Positions 51,797 through 61,373 are shown, numbered from the stretch's first letter. The stretch is 64,000 nt of DNA from Mariniblastus fucicola (GCF_008087665.1 NZ_CP042912.1:1240001-1304000), one strand, 5' to 3'. Made by a program: numbers and translations. Notes: generated by a model not told the origin, from the letters alone.

Positions 51797-53818
51797 ATGA
51801 GTAATTCGAACGCAGAAATGGCACCTGCTTCAACCGAAAACCGCGATCTGGAAAGGAATCAAAACGTGGCGTACGACCCAGTTGAGATGCTGAAACTGAT
51901 GTACCTCAGTCGCGAGGGAGACCGTCGCGAAGGTGTGCTCCACCGGCAAAGCAAAGGCTGGTTTCAAGTTGCCGGCATGGGCCATGAAACGCTGGCCGTG
52001 GTCGCCAAAGCCATGAAAGAAGGCGACTATCTGTTTCCCTACTATCGCGACCGCGCCATGGTGCTTGCTCGCGGCATAACCAACGCGCAACTGGCAACGG
52101 CCTACTTCGCGAAAGCAGGTTCGTCGAGCAAAGGCCGCCAGATGCCCGGCCATTACTCGGACCGATCCAAAAACGTATGGAGCGTTCCGACGCCGACCGG
52201 AGCCAATGCACTTCCCGGTTGCGGTGTTGCGTGGGCGATGCAGCTGGAAGGAAAGCCAAACCTCGTCGTGGCGACCGTGGGGGATGCTGCGTCCCGGCAA
52301 GGTGAATTCTACGAAGCCGTCAGTTTTGCGGTCGAGCGGAATTTGCCAATCGTGTTCATCGTCGAAGACAATAACTACGGAATCAGCACCAATACCGAGA
52401 AATTTAACCCGTTCAAGCTGGGGATTTTCAATGACAATCTCGTGAAGCACGTCGATGCCCGCCATCCCGATCACTTGCACGAGTTCATGGTCCCGATACT
52501 TGAACAGGCTCGCAGTGGAAACGGGCCATCGGTCGTTGTTTGCGAGATCGACCGGCTTTGTTCGCACACCAGTAGCGACGACCACCGAGTCTATCGTCCC
52601 AAGGACGAGATCGAAGAGATGTTCGACCGCGACCCGATCGACATCTACTCTCGCGAGTTGATCGAGTCGGCAAAGCTGACTCAGGAAGAATGGGACTCGA
52701 TTCGCGAAGAAATCAATCAGCAAGTCGATCAGGAGTACATCGCGGCTGAAAACGAACCTGATCCGACGGAAGCCGAACTGTTTGACGACCTGTTTGCGGC
52801 AGAAGAGCCTCAGGCCGTCGTTCCGCCGCTCGAAGGCAACAAAACGTGGCGGATGGTTGACGCGATCAATCACATTTTCAAACAGCGGCTCGCCAGCAAC
52901 GATCAAACGATCTTTTTTGGCGAAGACATCGAAGCTCCCAAGGGCGGCGTGTTCGGGATGACCAACGACCTCTCGCACGACTATCCGACGCGGGCGTTTA
53001 ATTCGCCGCTGGCCGAAGCCACAATTGCAGGCGTCGGGATCGGAATGGCCAGCTACGGCATGCGACCGGTGTTTGAGATTCAGTTTATTGACTTTTCCGG
53101 GCCGGCGATGAACCAGATCGGCCAGAACCTTGGGACGCTGCGCTGGCGAACGGGAGGTGAGTGGAAATGTCCGATGGTCATGTATGCTCCTTACGGTGCC
53201 TACTTGCCAGGCGGATCGCTGTGGCACTCGCAAGCGAACGAGTCCATTTTTGCTCACTTGCCAGGGATTCGGGTCGTCGTGCCGGGAACTCCAGAAGACG
53301 CGGCCGGGCTGATGTGGACGGCCATGCACGCGGACGATCCAACAATGTTTCTGGTGCCAAAACATCTGTTCCGGCAGCAAATGAAAGTCGAAGAAGTCGT
53401 CGCGGTTCCGTTCGGTTCGGCACGTGTTCGGCAGGAAGGTGAAGACGTAACGATCGTCACCTGGGGCAACTGTATTGAGCAGGCTTTCGAGGCCGCCAAA
53501 CGTATGGACGAAGAGTGCAGTTGCGAGATCATCGACTTGCGCAGCATCCAGCCCTGGGATCGCGACACGATTCTTGAGTCCGTGGAGAAAACGGGTCGCC
53601 TGGTGGTGATTCAGGAAGACGGCCGTTCGTGTAGTGTCGGACAAATGATCATTACGGATTTATTGGCCGACGAAGAGGGCTTCTATCATTTCGTCAGCCC
53701 GCCGCAGTTGGTTTCAAAGCCTGACATCCATATCGGCTACAATCCGATCTACGAGTACGCAGCATTGCCAGATGTGGACGACGTGGTGGCCGCGATCGAT
53801 CTCACGCTGCGTGAATAG
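51797..53818 (+). CDS. Fused E1 alpha/beta of a 2-oxoacid dehydrogenase complex
   Basis: 673 residues from the ATG at 51797. N-terminal E1-alpha domain: RQMPGHYSD, the TPP-binding motif VGDAASRQGEF (D163) ending in EDNNYGIS, and HTSSDDHRVYR. A 70-residue acidic linker (residues about 305-350) leads to the E1-beta domain: TIFFGEDIEAPKGGVFGMT, FQFIDFSGP-like region and the C-terminal DLRSIQPWDRDTI, PPQLVSKPD. Alpha and beta are separate genes in most bacteria; here they are one chain. It decarboxylates a branched-chain 2-oxoacid or pyruvate and passes the acyl group to the E2 encoded next. Alpha and beta sites both look intact. Confidence 0.92.
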   Translation: MSNSNAEMAPASTENRDLERNQNVAYDPVEMLKLMYLSREGDRREGVLHRQSKGWFQVAGMGHETLAVVAKAMKEGDYLFPYYRDRAMVLARGITNAQLATAYFAKAGSSSKGRQMPGHYSDRSKNVWSVPTPTGANALPGCGVAWAMQLEGKPNLVVATVGDAASRQGEFYEAVSFAVERNLPIVFIVEDNNYGISTNTEKFNPFKLGIFNDNLVKHVDARHPDHLHEFMVPILEQARSGNGPSVVVCEIDRLCSHTSSDDHRVYRPKDEIEEMFDRDPIDIYSRELIESAKLTQEEWDSIREEINQQVDQEYIAAENEPDPTEAELFDDLFAAEEPQAVVPPLEGNKTWRMVDAINHIFKQRLASNDQTIFFGEDIEAPKGGVFGMTNDLSHDYPTRAFNSPLAEATIAGVGIGMASYGMRPVFEIQFIDFSGPAMNQIGQNLGTLRWRTGGEWKCPMVMYAPYGAYLPGGSLWHSQANESIFAHLPGIRVVVPGTPEDAAGLMWTAMHADDPTMFLVPKHLFRQQMKVEEVVAVPFGSARVRQEGEDVTIVTWGNCIEQAFEAAKRMDEECSCEIIDLRSIQPWDRDTILESVEKTGRLVVIQEDGRSCSVGQMIITDLLADEEGFYHFVSPPQLVSKPDIHIGYNPIYEYAALPDVDDVVAAIDLTLRE

Positions 53819-53940
53819 ATGCAGGCCGGGAGGTTGAGGCTCCTGTTAAAAATCGTTTGCGTTCTACCTGTCTGCGGGAACCTCGACGTCCCAGCTTTTC
53901 AGACGTTTGCACTTTCAGAAATCAGCTTACGGAGGCAACT

Positions 53941-55134
53941 GTGCCAGTAATTTCGGTCCGAATCCCACAACTTGGTGAAGGCTTGCAGGAAGCTCTGCTG
54001 GTCGATCTGCTCAAACAGCCTGGCGACGAGATCCGTCGTGACGAACCGATTTACACGATGGAAACCGACAAAGCCACGACGGACGTCGAATCGCCCTACG
54101 ATGGGAAACTGGTTGAATGGCTGGTCGAATCGGGAACCGTTTTGTCGATCGGAACCGAAATTGCAAAAATGGAAGTCGCCGAGGGCGTCAAGGAAATGCC
54201 GGCCGGTCACGGGCCCGCGGACGAAAAACCGGCTGCTGCCAATGTGAGCCCGGCGTCGTCCGGATCCTCAAGCCAATCGACGAGCGCTGCCGTTCGATCT
54301 GGCGCGATCCGAATCCCGCCAAAGACGCGACGGTTCCTGAAAGAAAACAATCTGCTCGAATCGGCTCAGCTGATCCCGGCGGCTGGAGACAAGCTGCTGG
54401 TTTCTGATGTCGAAGCGTGGCTGGAGAACGCTCCAGCTGCGCCCGCGGTTTCCTCGGAGCATTTCGATGTCGTGCCACTCCCGAAATCGCAAATCGTGCT
54501 CAATTACCGGCTTAAACGCGGAGTCGCAGACTGCATTCCGGTTACTGTCGGCAATGAAATGTCATGGAAGAACGTGCTGGAAGCTCGTGCGGCGGTGAAG
54601 GCCGCTGGCGGCAAGGCGACCGGGTTTGCGATGGCCTGTTTTGCTGTCGTGGCTGCTTTGAAGAATCACGATCGCTTTCGCAGCACACTTTCGGCGGACG
54701 AACGTTCACTGCAAACCTTCAATGACGTCAATTTGGGTGTCGCGGTGGCGCTTCCGGGCGACGAAATGGTGACCGCTGTGGTTAAAGCCGCGGACAAGAT
54801 GTCTCAGCAGGAATTCTTTGATGCACTGTCCGGCCAAATCGAGCTGGCTCGTGATGGGAACGATCAAGCAGATTCGTCAACGACATTGACCGTTTCAAAC
54901 ATTGGAAAGGCTGGTATGCGATTCGGGATTCCAGCCATCGTTGCCCCCGCCGTAGCCACTTTGGCGTTCGGAGAGATCTATCAGGCGCCGGTCCCCGAAG
55001 GTGACTCTTTTCGGTTTGAGCCCATGATTCAGGGGACTTTGTGCTTCGATCATCGACTTGCCAACGGCGTTGGCGCTGCGAATTTCATGAACGATATCAA
55101 ATCAGGTATCGAGCAGTTCTCGCTTGATACGTAG
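53941..55134 (+). CDS. 2-oxoacid dehydrogenase E2 (dihydrolipoamide acyltransferase)
   Basis: 397 residues from the GTG at 53941 (VPVISVRIPQLGEG), preceded by GGAGG at 6-nt spacing; the long frame upstream is not conserved. Lipoyl domain with the lipoylated K44 in METDKATTD; an Ala/Ser/Pro linker; a peripheral-subunit-binding domain (about 120-160, IPPKTRRFLKENNLLESAQL); and the catalytic acyltransferase domain with CFDHRLANGVGAANFMND. The catalytic His is H371. The position of the usual DHRxxDG Asp is Asn (N375), so the proton-relay Asp is missing. The gene follows the fused E1 directly; no E3 is present here, so it must be shared with other complexes. Confidence 0.9.
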   Translation: MPVISVRIPQLGEGLQEALLVDLLKQPGDEIRRDEPIYTMETDKATTDVESPYDGKLVEWLVESGTVLSIGTEIAKMEVAEGVKEMPAGHGPADEKPAAANVSPASSGSSSQSTSAAVRSGAIRIPPKTRRFLKENNLLESAQLIPAAGDKLLVSDVEAWLENAPAAPAVSSEHFDVVPLPKSQIVLNYRLKRGVADCIPVTVGNEMSWKNVLEARAAVKAAGGKATGFAMACFAVVAALKNHDRFRSTLSADERSLQTFNDVNLGVAVALPGDEMVTAVVKAADKMSQQEFFDALSGQIELARDGNDQADSSTTLTVSNIGKAGMRFGIPAIVAPAVATLAFGEIYQAPVPEGDSFRFEPMIQGTLCFDHRLANGVGAANFMNDIKSGIEQFSLDT

Positions 55135-55168
55135 CCGGAAGCCAAACGATCAATCGTGCGGCGAGCTT

Positions 55169-58108
55169 CTACTTTGTTGGCTTCATTTTCACATCCAATA
55201 ACTTCGACACGTCACGCGTCACCGCGACAACTCTTGACAGTTTGCGGGTTTCATATCCTTCAGCGGATACAATGACGGCGTATGGTGCGCCCGAGATTTG
55301 GTGATCGAGTACATATTCTTTGGTGGTACCGTGTACAGTGACTCCTTCCCTCCTCAAGGTGGAGCTAATGCCGCCAGTACTCCGTGGATCGTCTTCCTTT
55401 TTGTCTCGACAGAAGTCAATTTTTACATTGAAATTTGGAATTGCATTGCCGGTCGTATCGTCGACAGCGCGAATTCGGATTACGGCCTCCATTTTCAAAT
55501 CGATCTGCACTTCATTCTTCTCCCCTCTGACAACGCTGACAGGCAGGCGGTTGATGGGTTGATAGCCTTTGGGAGTGTAGACGGTTAGCGTGCTGCTTTC
55601 CGGTAGACCAGCGATTTCAAAAATGCCTTCGGCGTCAGAGTGAGTTCTGCCGCCAATGGGACCCGTTGCCCCAACTGGGCCGGAAAATCTGCTACCGAGA
55701 TGACCTCCGTTGTAGTAAACCGTGACGTTGGGCACTGGTTTGCCGTCCGGGTAACGGATCATTCCCGTGAGTGTTCCGCCAGCTACAAGCTTGATCGTTT
55801 GATTTTTTGGTTTCTGTTTTGTGCCAGGAACGATGTAGAACTTTTTGCCGATCATTCCACTTGCGGTCACGTCGACTGAGCATTCATCGATCGAGCGATA
55901 CAGGTTCTGCATCAATGCCTCTCCATTTTCATCAGTTGCCACTTGCCTCACCAGATTCGAACCGCTTCCTCTGTTTTTGATCGAGGCGTTTTCAATTGGG
56001 ATCCCATGCTCATCGACGACTTTAAAGAGAACATCGCCGCCATAGGGAGTCTTTCTGCATTTGAGAGCAACTTTCTTTAGCCTGCCAGCCTCCGTCGCAG
56101 TTGCACGGTAGCTGCCGGTGTCGTAGCCGTCGATCATGGTCGTCAGACGAACCTTTTGCCCAACAGGAATTCCTTTGACGACAAACTCACCGTTGGAGTC
56201 AGTGGTTGGTGACTCGTAGTTTGGTGACATGCCAGAATCTGCTGGATCAATCCAAAACTTGGCACCGACAACGGGATCACCGTTGTCATCTCGTAGACTC
56301 ACCTGTAGCGATGCTTCAGGGCCGAGATCGAACTGCAATTCCTCAACGTGCCCCAACTTTTGAGGCGAGGTCTTTCTGAACTGGGTTGCCAGACCATTGG
56401 CTTTGACCATGAAGTACCAGTCACTCGGCGACAAGCCTTCGATCAAAACGATGCCATCAGCATCCGTCCTGTATTCGCGTTCAATATCGGTCCATCCGAA
56501 TGTGATGCGGGCATCTTCGACTGGAAGTCCCGACAATGCAGACTGGACTTTGACCCGGTAACTGCATCCGACATGCAGATTTAGATCAACGTTATCAGAG
56601 CCCTTGGATTCATCAGACACACTCAGCCGAAGGCTTTTCCATTTTGACTTGAGCGATGTGAATTTTCCGGACTCTGCCCAAACGCCATAGTTTCCCGGCG
56701 AAACGTTTTCAAATCGATACCTTCCTTGCTCGTCGGAATTCGTTTGAGCAGGATACTTGGGCAGCGAACTGCTGCCATCACTTTTCAGCAGATAGACTGT
56801 GGCGCCTCTGATCGGTGTTTTGTCAGGGGCCAATATTAAACCGCCAATGAAAGCCGCAGCTGCTTCTTCATCGACTGCAACTTCGGCCCTGTCTTCGCTA
56901 TCTTTTTCCTGAAGTGCCGTGTTCATTGCAATCGCTGTCGATCCAGCCGCTGTTAGCGCTGCGGGCTGTGGCTCGACGAATCGAACCACCATACACATGC
57001 CGAACACCAGGATTAAAGCTGAAGCGCATGCACGCCGCACTTCTATCCCAGGGGCATTAACTTTGGTTGTCGCGTTGTCAAAAAGCCACTGCGTCCGTGA
57101 CTCCAACGAGCTTCCTCGCGGGTACATGGTCAGGCCGTAGATTTTCGGCTGACGCGCCAAGTCCGTTGTCGCCAATGCTAACAATGTCTCAGCGTATTCA
57201 ACGGGATTCACCCGGTGAATTACATTCAGGTCACTAATCTTTTCGCAAGACTGATAAAAACGTCTGGCCAACCAATGCACCATCGGGATCGGCCACCATA
57301 ATGCTTGGGCAATTCGAGTCACATAGCTCCAGAGGCAATCGTTCTGTTTGACGTGAGCACCTTCATGAAACAAGACACAACGGATTTCGTTTTTGTCGAG
57401 TGACCACGCCATTCTGGTCGGAACAAGGATTCGAGGACGGATTGCGCCGACGACAAAAGGAGATGATATTTTTTTGGAAGTCCGAACCGTCAATCGGCTG
57501 CGAATCTGCATCGCCTCTGAAACCTCATCAATGATTGGACTCCAGCTTGGCGGCTCGCTGCCTGATGCAGTTTTAACGAGTTTACCTGTTGCCCAACAAC
57601 CAGCAAAAATTCTTGCCATCAGGAAAATGATCCCAGCAAGCCAGCAGGATGAAACGATTTGCGACCAAGGAATGGAATCGTAGGAATAGTCTTGCGGAGT
57701 AACAGTCGCCTGATCGTTTGACTCCGTTTGGGGCGTGGCTAGGCTGGCAGTTCCATTCTTCGCGACGGATGGGTTCACCACTACCGGCGGCGAAATGTCG
57801 CTGGATTGCTGTTCGTCGAATTCACTCGCAAGTATGCGAACAGGGCCTAACTCTGAAACGTTGTTGAGTGCTTCAATGTTGGTGGCGTTGGCTCTGTTCG
57901 GTGTCGGCAAGATTGCCAGTTGAAGAAGACCATTGGGGGAAAGCTGGTTCGTCAGCGATAGTGCGAGTGGTAGAGCAATCGTAGTGGCCAATGTTGCCTT
58001 GATAGAAAATGAAAACCATCCAAGCCGGCTGCGAAAGAAAACCTCGCTGATCAGCATCCCAATGACGGAAACGGCCGATGCACAAGCGAAAAGGATCAGA
58101 AGATTCAT
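55169..58108 (-). CDS. M56-family (BlaR1-type) membrane metallopeptidase with six carboxypeptidase-regulatory-like repeats
   Basis: 979 residues, ATG inside the stop of the regulator gene. The N-terminal half is M56: helices at 5-25, 35-60, a 90-residue linker, helix 155-175, then the zinc motif LFHEGAHVKQND (H248, E249, H252), and a last helix near 365. In BlaR1, proteolysis of the repressor follows a signal from outside. The periplasmic part of BlaR1 is a beta-lactam sensor; here it is replaced by about six transthyretin-like beta-sandwich repeats (starts GLILAPDKTPIRGATVYLL, KVQSALSGLPVEDARITFG, SLRDDNGDPVVGAKFWID, KVVDEHGIPIENASIKN, GMIRYPDGKPVPNVTVYYN, RAVDDTTGNAIPNFNVKID). The ligand is unknown. 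Confidence 0.85.
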   Translation of the reverse strand: MNLLILFACASAVSVIGMLISEVFFRSRLGWFSFSIKATLATTIALPLALSLTNQLSPNGLLQLAILPTPNRANATNIEALNNVSELGPVRILASEFDEQQSSDISPPVVVNPSVAKNGTASLATPQTESNDQATVTPQDYSYDSIPWSQIVSSCWLAGIIFLMARIFAGCWATGKLVKTASGSEPPSWSPIIDEVSEAMQIRSRLTVRTSKKISSPFVVGAIRPRILVPTRMAWSLDKNEIRCVLFHEGAHVKQNDCLWSYVTRIAQALWWPIPMVHWLARRFYQSCEKISDLNVIHRVNPVEYAETLLALATTDLARQPKIYGLTMYPRGSSLESRTQWLFDNATTKVNAPGIEVRRACASALILVFGMCMVVRFVEPQPAALTAAGSTAIAMNTALQEKDSEDRAEVAVDEEAAAAFIGGLILAPDKTPIRGATVYLLKSDGSSSLPKYPAQTNSDEQGRYRFENVSPGNYGVWAESGKFTSLKSKWKSLRLSVSDESKGSDNVDLNLHVGCSYRVKVQSALSGLPVEDARITFGWTDIEREYRTDADGIVLIEGLSPSDWYFMVKANGLATQFRKTSPQKLGHVEELQFDLGPEASLQVSLRDDNGDPVVGAKFWIDPADSGMSPNYESPTTDSNGEFVVKGIPVGQKVRLTTMIDGYDTGSYRATATEAGRLKKVALKCRKTPYGGDVLFKVVDEHGIPIENASIKNRGSGSNLVRQVATDENGEALMQNLYRSIDECSVDVTASGMIGKKFYIVPGTKQKPKNQTIKLVAGGTLTGMIRYPDGKPVPNVTVYYNGGHLGSRFSGPVGATGPIGGRTHSDAEGIFEIAGLPESSTLTVYTPKGYQPINRLPVSVVRGEKNEVQIDLKMEAVIRIRAVDDTTGNAIPNFNVKIDFCRDKKEDDPRSTGGISSTLRREGVTVHGTTKEYVLDHQISGAPYAVIVSAEGYETRKLSRVVAVTRDVSKLLDVKMKPTK

Positions 58109-58521
58109 TGGTTTTTCCCTCGGGAGTTTTTCCTGTTTTCAGAAATCATTTTCCGGATTCGATTCGCTTCCTGTTCAGTGACGCCTCGATCGTCAAGCAA
58201 AGCCATCACCAGCTTCTCCGCCGATCCGGCGAAGGCTGTATCGACGAGTTTTCGAACGACATTCCGCATCGTCTGCTGCTCGCCGACCGGCGCTGTATAG
58301 AGATGCGTATTGCCCACCTTTTTCGTCGTTAGCCACCCTCGCTTCGCTAGTCGATCCATCGTTGTCAAAACTGTATTGCGAGCAATATTTCGCCGACCGG
58401 CCAATTCAGTCCAAACTTCGCTAACGGTGGTCTCACCTTGCTTCCACACGATCTGCATGATCTCAAGCTGAGCGTCACTCAAAGGTGGCAATCCTTCGTC
58501 GTTTCGTGTTCGTTTCGCCAT
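58105..58521 (-). CDS. BlaI/MecI/CopY-family transcriptional repressor
   Basis: 138 residues; ATG start. A winged-helix DNA-binding region (LSDAQLEIMQIVWKQGETTV ... ARNTVLTTMDRLAKRGWLTTKK) and a C-terminal dimerisation helix with the cleavage region (VRKLVDTAFAGSAEKLVMALL). It overlaps the M56 gene by 4 bp. BlaI is cut by the partner M56 peptidase, freeing the operon. Its own promoter holds a matching operator, so the pair is autoregulated. Confidence 0.93.
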   Translation of the reverse strand: MAKRTRNDEGLPPLSDAQLEIMQIVWKQGETTVSEVWTELAGRRNIARNTVLTTMDRLAKRGWLTTKKVGNTHLYTAPVGEQQTMRNVVRKLVDTAFAGSAEKLVMALLDDRGVTEQEANRIRKMISENRKNSRGKNQ

Positions 58522-58568
58522 GACTTCTTTTCTCGGCTGACACTTCTTTGTTTGCTTACGCCTGTAGG

Positions 58569-58597
58569 GTTTTAACTACACCTGTAGTTGTCGTCAA
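58569..58597 (-). promoter_or_regulatory. BlaI-type operator within the promoter of the regulator gene
   Basis: On the minus strand, TTGACG (58592-58597, -35) and TAAAAC (58569-58574, -10) are separated by exactly 17 nt. The spacer contains the dyad ACTACACCTGTAGT (58575-58588), an exact TACA-NN-TGTA BlaI box. It lies about 50-75 bp before the repressor's ATG. Confidence 0.8.
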
Positions 58598-59191
58598 GAC
58601 TGAGCCCCGGAAGTTGTTTCAGTTCGAAGTCCTGTCACGCCACGCTATTCGCCCTGACAACACCATTCAGTGGCGATTGCCGGTTTGTGAGTCTGTCGCG
58701 AACAAGTTCAAGCGGCAAGATTTGGGCGCGACAGCTGTCATCATTGCTGGCAAATCTGTTGCGTTAGAAATTTGCAACACGCAATCTGGCCGGCGACGTC
58801 GTGCTACGAGATGACTGGCGACTTGAGCGTCAGGGTATTCGCTACTTCGCCGGACCGACGGAAGCTAACCGCTGCCTAAATCAAACGAGGCAAAAAAACA
58901 GACAATCGCGTTGTTGTAAGAATGAAAACTGACTCGTTCTGGTCACCTGCTTACGGATTTCTACAAACGCCATTTTCAAAGCTGGCGCGGCCAATTGTGA
59001 TTGCGGATCCAGGCGTATCGACCTCGCGAGCCGAGTACGGGGCTGTGCGGCAACGGAAGAAATTTCTTTATCGTTGATGAGAAAATGTCTTCGGTCTGGC
59101 GTTTCTTTCTTTTAAAATCTGCTTTGCAAATGACGATTCGAAGGGCGACTAAAGCCTTCACCAAGTTGTGCGATTGGACTCAAGCCAACCT
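58598..59191. other. Intergenic region upstream of the metallopeptidase gene
   Basis: 594 bp with no supported gene. Frames at 58548-58814 and 59001-59297 have no ribosome site and no family resemblance. A promoter for the gene at 59192 must lie here but is not obvious. Confidence 0.4.
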
Positions 59192-60295
59192 ATGTCAAGG
59201 CAGACGAAAGCTTCAAAGAAAGGTCGACTTGCGAGCGACTGGCAACGCATCGATTCGAACGCTGCTTCCGTCGAAGCGCCATCTTGGGCTCGGCTGAAAG
59301 ACGATCAGCTTCTTGATCTGCAAATTAATGACTTGGGCGTCAGTCTCGACGACAATCCGCATCTGGTTCAGATGCGGGATCAACTCTACAGCGAGCTGTC
59401 CAGTCGCAACTTGCAGATCAAGCCTCACGTCTGGTTGAGCGACGAGTGGTTTGTTCCTGACGGCATTCCGGGCATTGCGATCCCTTTTTACATGGCCAGC
59501 CCGAGGCTGATGCGACTTGAACGAAAGCAAATGCTGGAAGTCGAAGGCGGATCGAAGCCCTGGTGCATGAGGATTCTGCGACACGAAGCCGGTCACGCGA
59601 TCGACATCGCGTTTCGACTGCATCGCCGCAAACGATACCGAGAGGTCTTCGGCCGGTACAACGATCCTTACCCCGAATACTATCGCCCCAAGCCACGTAG
59701 CAAGAATTACGTTCAGCACCTGGAACCGTGGTACGCGCAGTCTCATCCTGCGGAAGATTTTGCAGAGACGTTTGCCGTTTGGCTGCAGTCGAAATCGAAA
59801 CGACAGTGGCAGCAGAAGTATCAGGGCTGGAAGGCTTTGGAGAAGATAACTTACGTCGACCAGTTGATGCATGATATCGCCAACAAGAAACCTCCGGTGA
59901 AGTCGCGTGTTAAAGTTGATCCGGTCCACAAACTGAAACACACTTTGCGGGCTCACTATGAAGAACGGCACGCACGTTATGACATAAACTATCCAACGTC
60001 GTTCGACCAGGATTTGAAAAAGCTCTTTACCCAGCCTGCCAAAACTCGCCGAAATAAAACAGCAGCCGCCTTTCTGGAGCGAAATCGTCAGAAATTCTGC
60101 CGTCAGGTCGGGCAATGGACTGGAGAATATCAGTACAATATCAATCAGGTGATCCGCGTGATGATTGATCGCTGTCGGTCAATGGATTTGCGTGTTCCGG
60201 CTGACAATCGAGAACTCGAACGCGACACGCTGTTGATGTTGACCGTTCATACGATGAACTATCTGTATCGCGGCAATCACCGCGTCGCGCTGTAG
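59192..60295 (+). CDS. Putative zinc-binding metallopeptidase (HEAGH type)
   Basis: 367 residues from the ATG at 59192 (MSRQTKASKK); an in-frame GTG at 59168 is possible. The core is RHEAGHAIDIAF (H131, E132, H135) with the downstream Glu ligand in HPAEDFAETFAVW (E192). This HExxH plus Glu pattern is like the family called putative zinc-binding metallopeptidase. The rest is basic and aromatic with many Arg/Lys. No signal peptide or TM. Next gene in the same direction, 49 bp away, is an ATP-grasp ligase, so they likely act on the same peptide-like substrate (inference). Confidence 0.75.
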   Translation: MSRQTKASKKGRLASDWQRIDSNAASVEAPSWARLKDDQLLDLQINDLGVSLDDNPHLVQMRDQLYSELSSRNLQIKPHVWLSDEWFVPDGIPGIAIPFYMASPRLMRLERKQMLEVEGGSKPWCMRILRHEAGHAIDIAFRLHRRKRYREVFGRYNDPYPEYYRPKPRSKNYVQHLEPWYAQSHPAEDFAETFAVWLQSKSKRQWQQKYQGWKALEKITYVDQLMHDIANKKPPVKSRVKVDPVHKLKHTLRAHYEERHARYDINYPTSFDQDLKKLFTQPAKTRRNKTAAAFLERNRQKFCRQVGQWTGEYQYNINQVIRVMIDRCRSMDLRVPADNRELERDTLLMLTVHTMNYLYRGNHRVAL

Positions 60296-60344
60296 CCCGT
60301 TTGCTGCCGCTGACTCGCTTCTTTTCTGCTGTAGATTGATCGCC

Positions 60345-61373
60345 ATGAAAAAACTTCGTGCACTGGTATTGATGCACGAAACCCTTGTTCCACCCTCTTC
60401 GTTGGACGGCTATTCCGAGTCCGAGATTCTGGAATGGAAAACCGAATTCGACGTCGTGAATACGCTGCGGGAACTTGGGCACGAAGTCCTGCCGTTGGGT
60501 GTGTACGACGATTTAGGCGACCTCAGGCGGGCTAAAGAGGACTTCAAGCCCCACATCGTGTTCAATCTGCTTGAGGAGTTTCACGGCGTCGGCGTGTACG
60601 ATCATCATGTGGTGAGCTATTTGGAGTTGTTGAAGCAGCCTTACACGGGATGCAATCCGCGGGGGCTGTTGCTGGCCCGGGACAAGCCATTGGCGAAGAA
60701 GATTCTTTCATGGCATCGGATCTCCACACCGGGATTTTTTGTCGTGTCTCGTAGCAAAAAGACACGCCGTCCCGCAGGTTTTGAGTATCCTTTGTTGGTT
60801 AAATCTGCCAGCGAGGATGCTTCGATGGGGATCACGGAACGTTCTGTCGTTCGCGACGATGACGAGCTTGAACAACGTGTGCTCAAGATCCATGAGGAAA
60901 CACAAACGGACGCGCTCGTGGAAACGTTCATTGAAGGCCGCGAGCTGTATGTTGGTTTGATCGGGAACCGTCGAGTGAAAACGCTGCCGATTTGGGAAAT
61001 GCATTTTCATAACGCCAAACCGGAGTCGACCAAGATCGCGACCTCGCGAGTCAAATGGGATCCCGAGTATCAGAAAAAATTGGGCATCGAAACAACGGAA
61101 GCCTCGGACCTGCCGAAGTCGGTTAAAGACGAGATCCAAAAAATTTGCAAGCGAACCTACAAGGCTTTGAGCCTGAGCGGCTATGCGCGGATGGACTTGC
61201 GATTGAAAGAAAATGGTGACGTCTATGTCATCGAAGCAAACCCAAACCCAAACCTGTCATTCGGTGAAGACCTGGCCGAATCTGCCGAGATTGTCGGGAT
61301 CAATTATGAGCAGCTGTTGACGAAAATCATTTCGCTTGGCCTGAACTATCAGGCCGAATGGCGATTGGTTTAG
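60345..61373 (+). CDS. D-alanine-D-alanine ligase-like ATP-grasp enzyme
   Basis: 342 residues from the ATG at 60345 (MKKLRALVLMH); a TTG at 60336 is less likely. Landmarks: DYGVYDDLGDLRRAKED-like N-terminal domain, YTGCNPRGLLLARDKPLAKKIL, GFEYPLLVKSASEDASMGIT (Lys, grasp loop), VETFIEGRELYVGLIGNRRV and the Mg-binding YVIEANPNPNLSFGEDLAES. It joins a carboxylate to an amine using ATP. The size and N-terminal domain are unlike the cell-wall Ddl, so the substrate is probably a peptide or amino acid other than D-Ala. Operon with the metallopeptidase. Confidence 0.85.
   Translation: MKKLRALVLMHETLVPPSSLDGYSESEILEWKTEFDVVNTLRELGHEVLPLGVYDDLGDLRRAKEDFKPHIVFNLLEEFHGVGVYDHHVVSYLELLKQPYTGCNPRGLLLARDKPLAKKILSWHRISTPGFFVVSRSKKTRRPAGFEYPLLVKSASEDASMGITERSVVRDDDELEQRVLKIHEETQTDALVETFIEGRELYVGLIGNRRVKTLPIWEMHFHNAKPESTKIATSRVKWDPEYQKKLGIETTEASDLPKSVKDEIQKICKRTYKALSLSGYARMDLRLKENGDVYVIEANPNPNLSFGEDLAESAEIVGINYEQLLTKIISLGLNYQAEWRLV

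Noticed and set aside
51830-53644. A 604-codon open frame on the minus strand opposite the E1 gene.
   Set aside because: It lies entirely inside the E1 coding region, has no family resemblance, and long antisense frames are expected from codon bias.
58548-58814. An 88-codon frame next to the BlaI operator.
   Set aside because: It starts inside the regulator's promoter region, lacks a ribosome site and has no recognisable family.
59001-59297. A 98-codon plus-strand frame overlapping the metallopeptidase start.
   Set aside because: It overlaps a better-supported gene and shows no conserved features.
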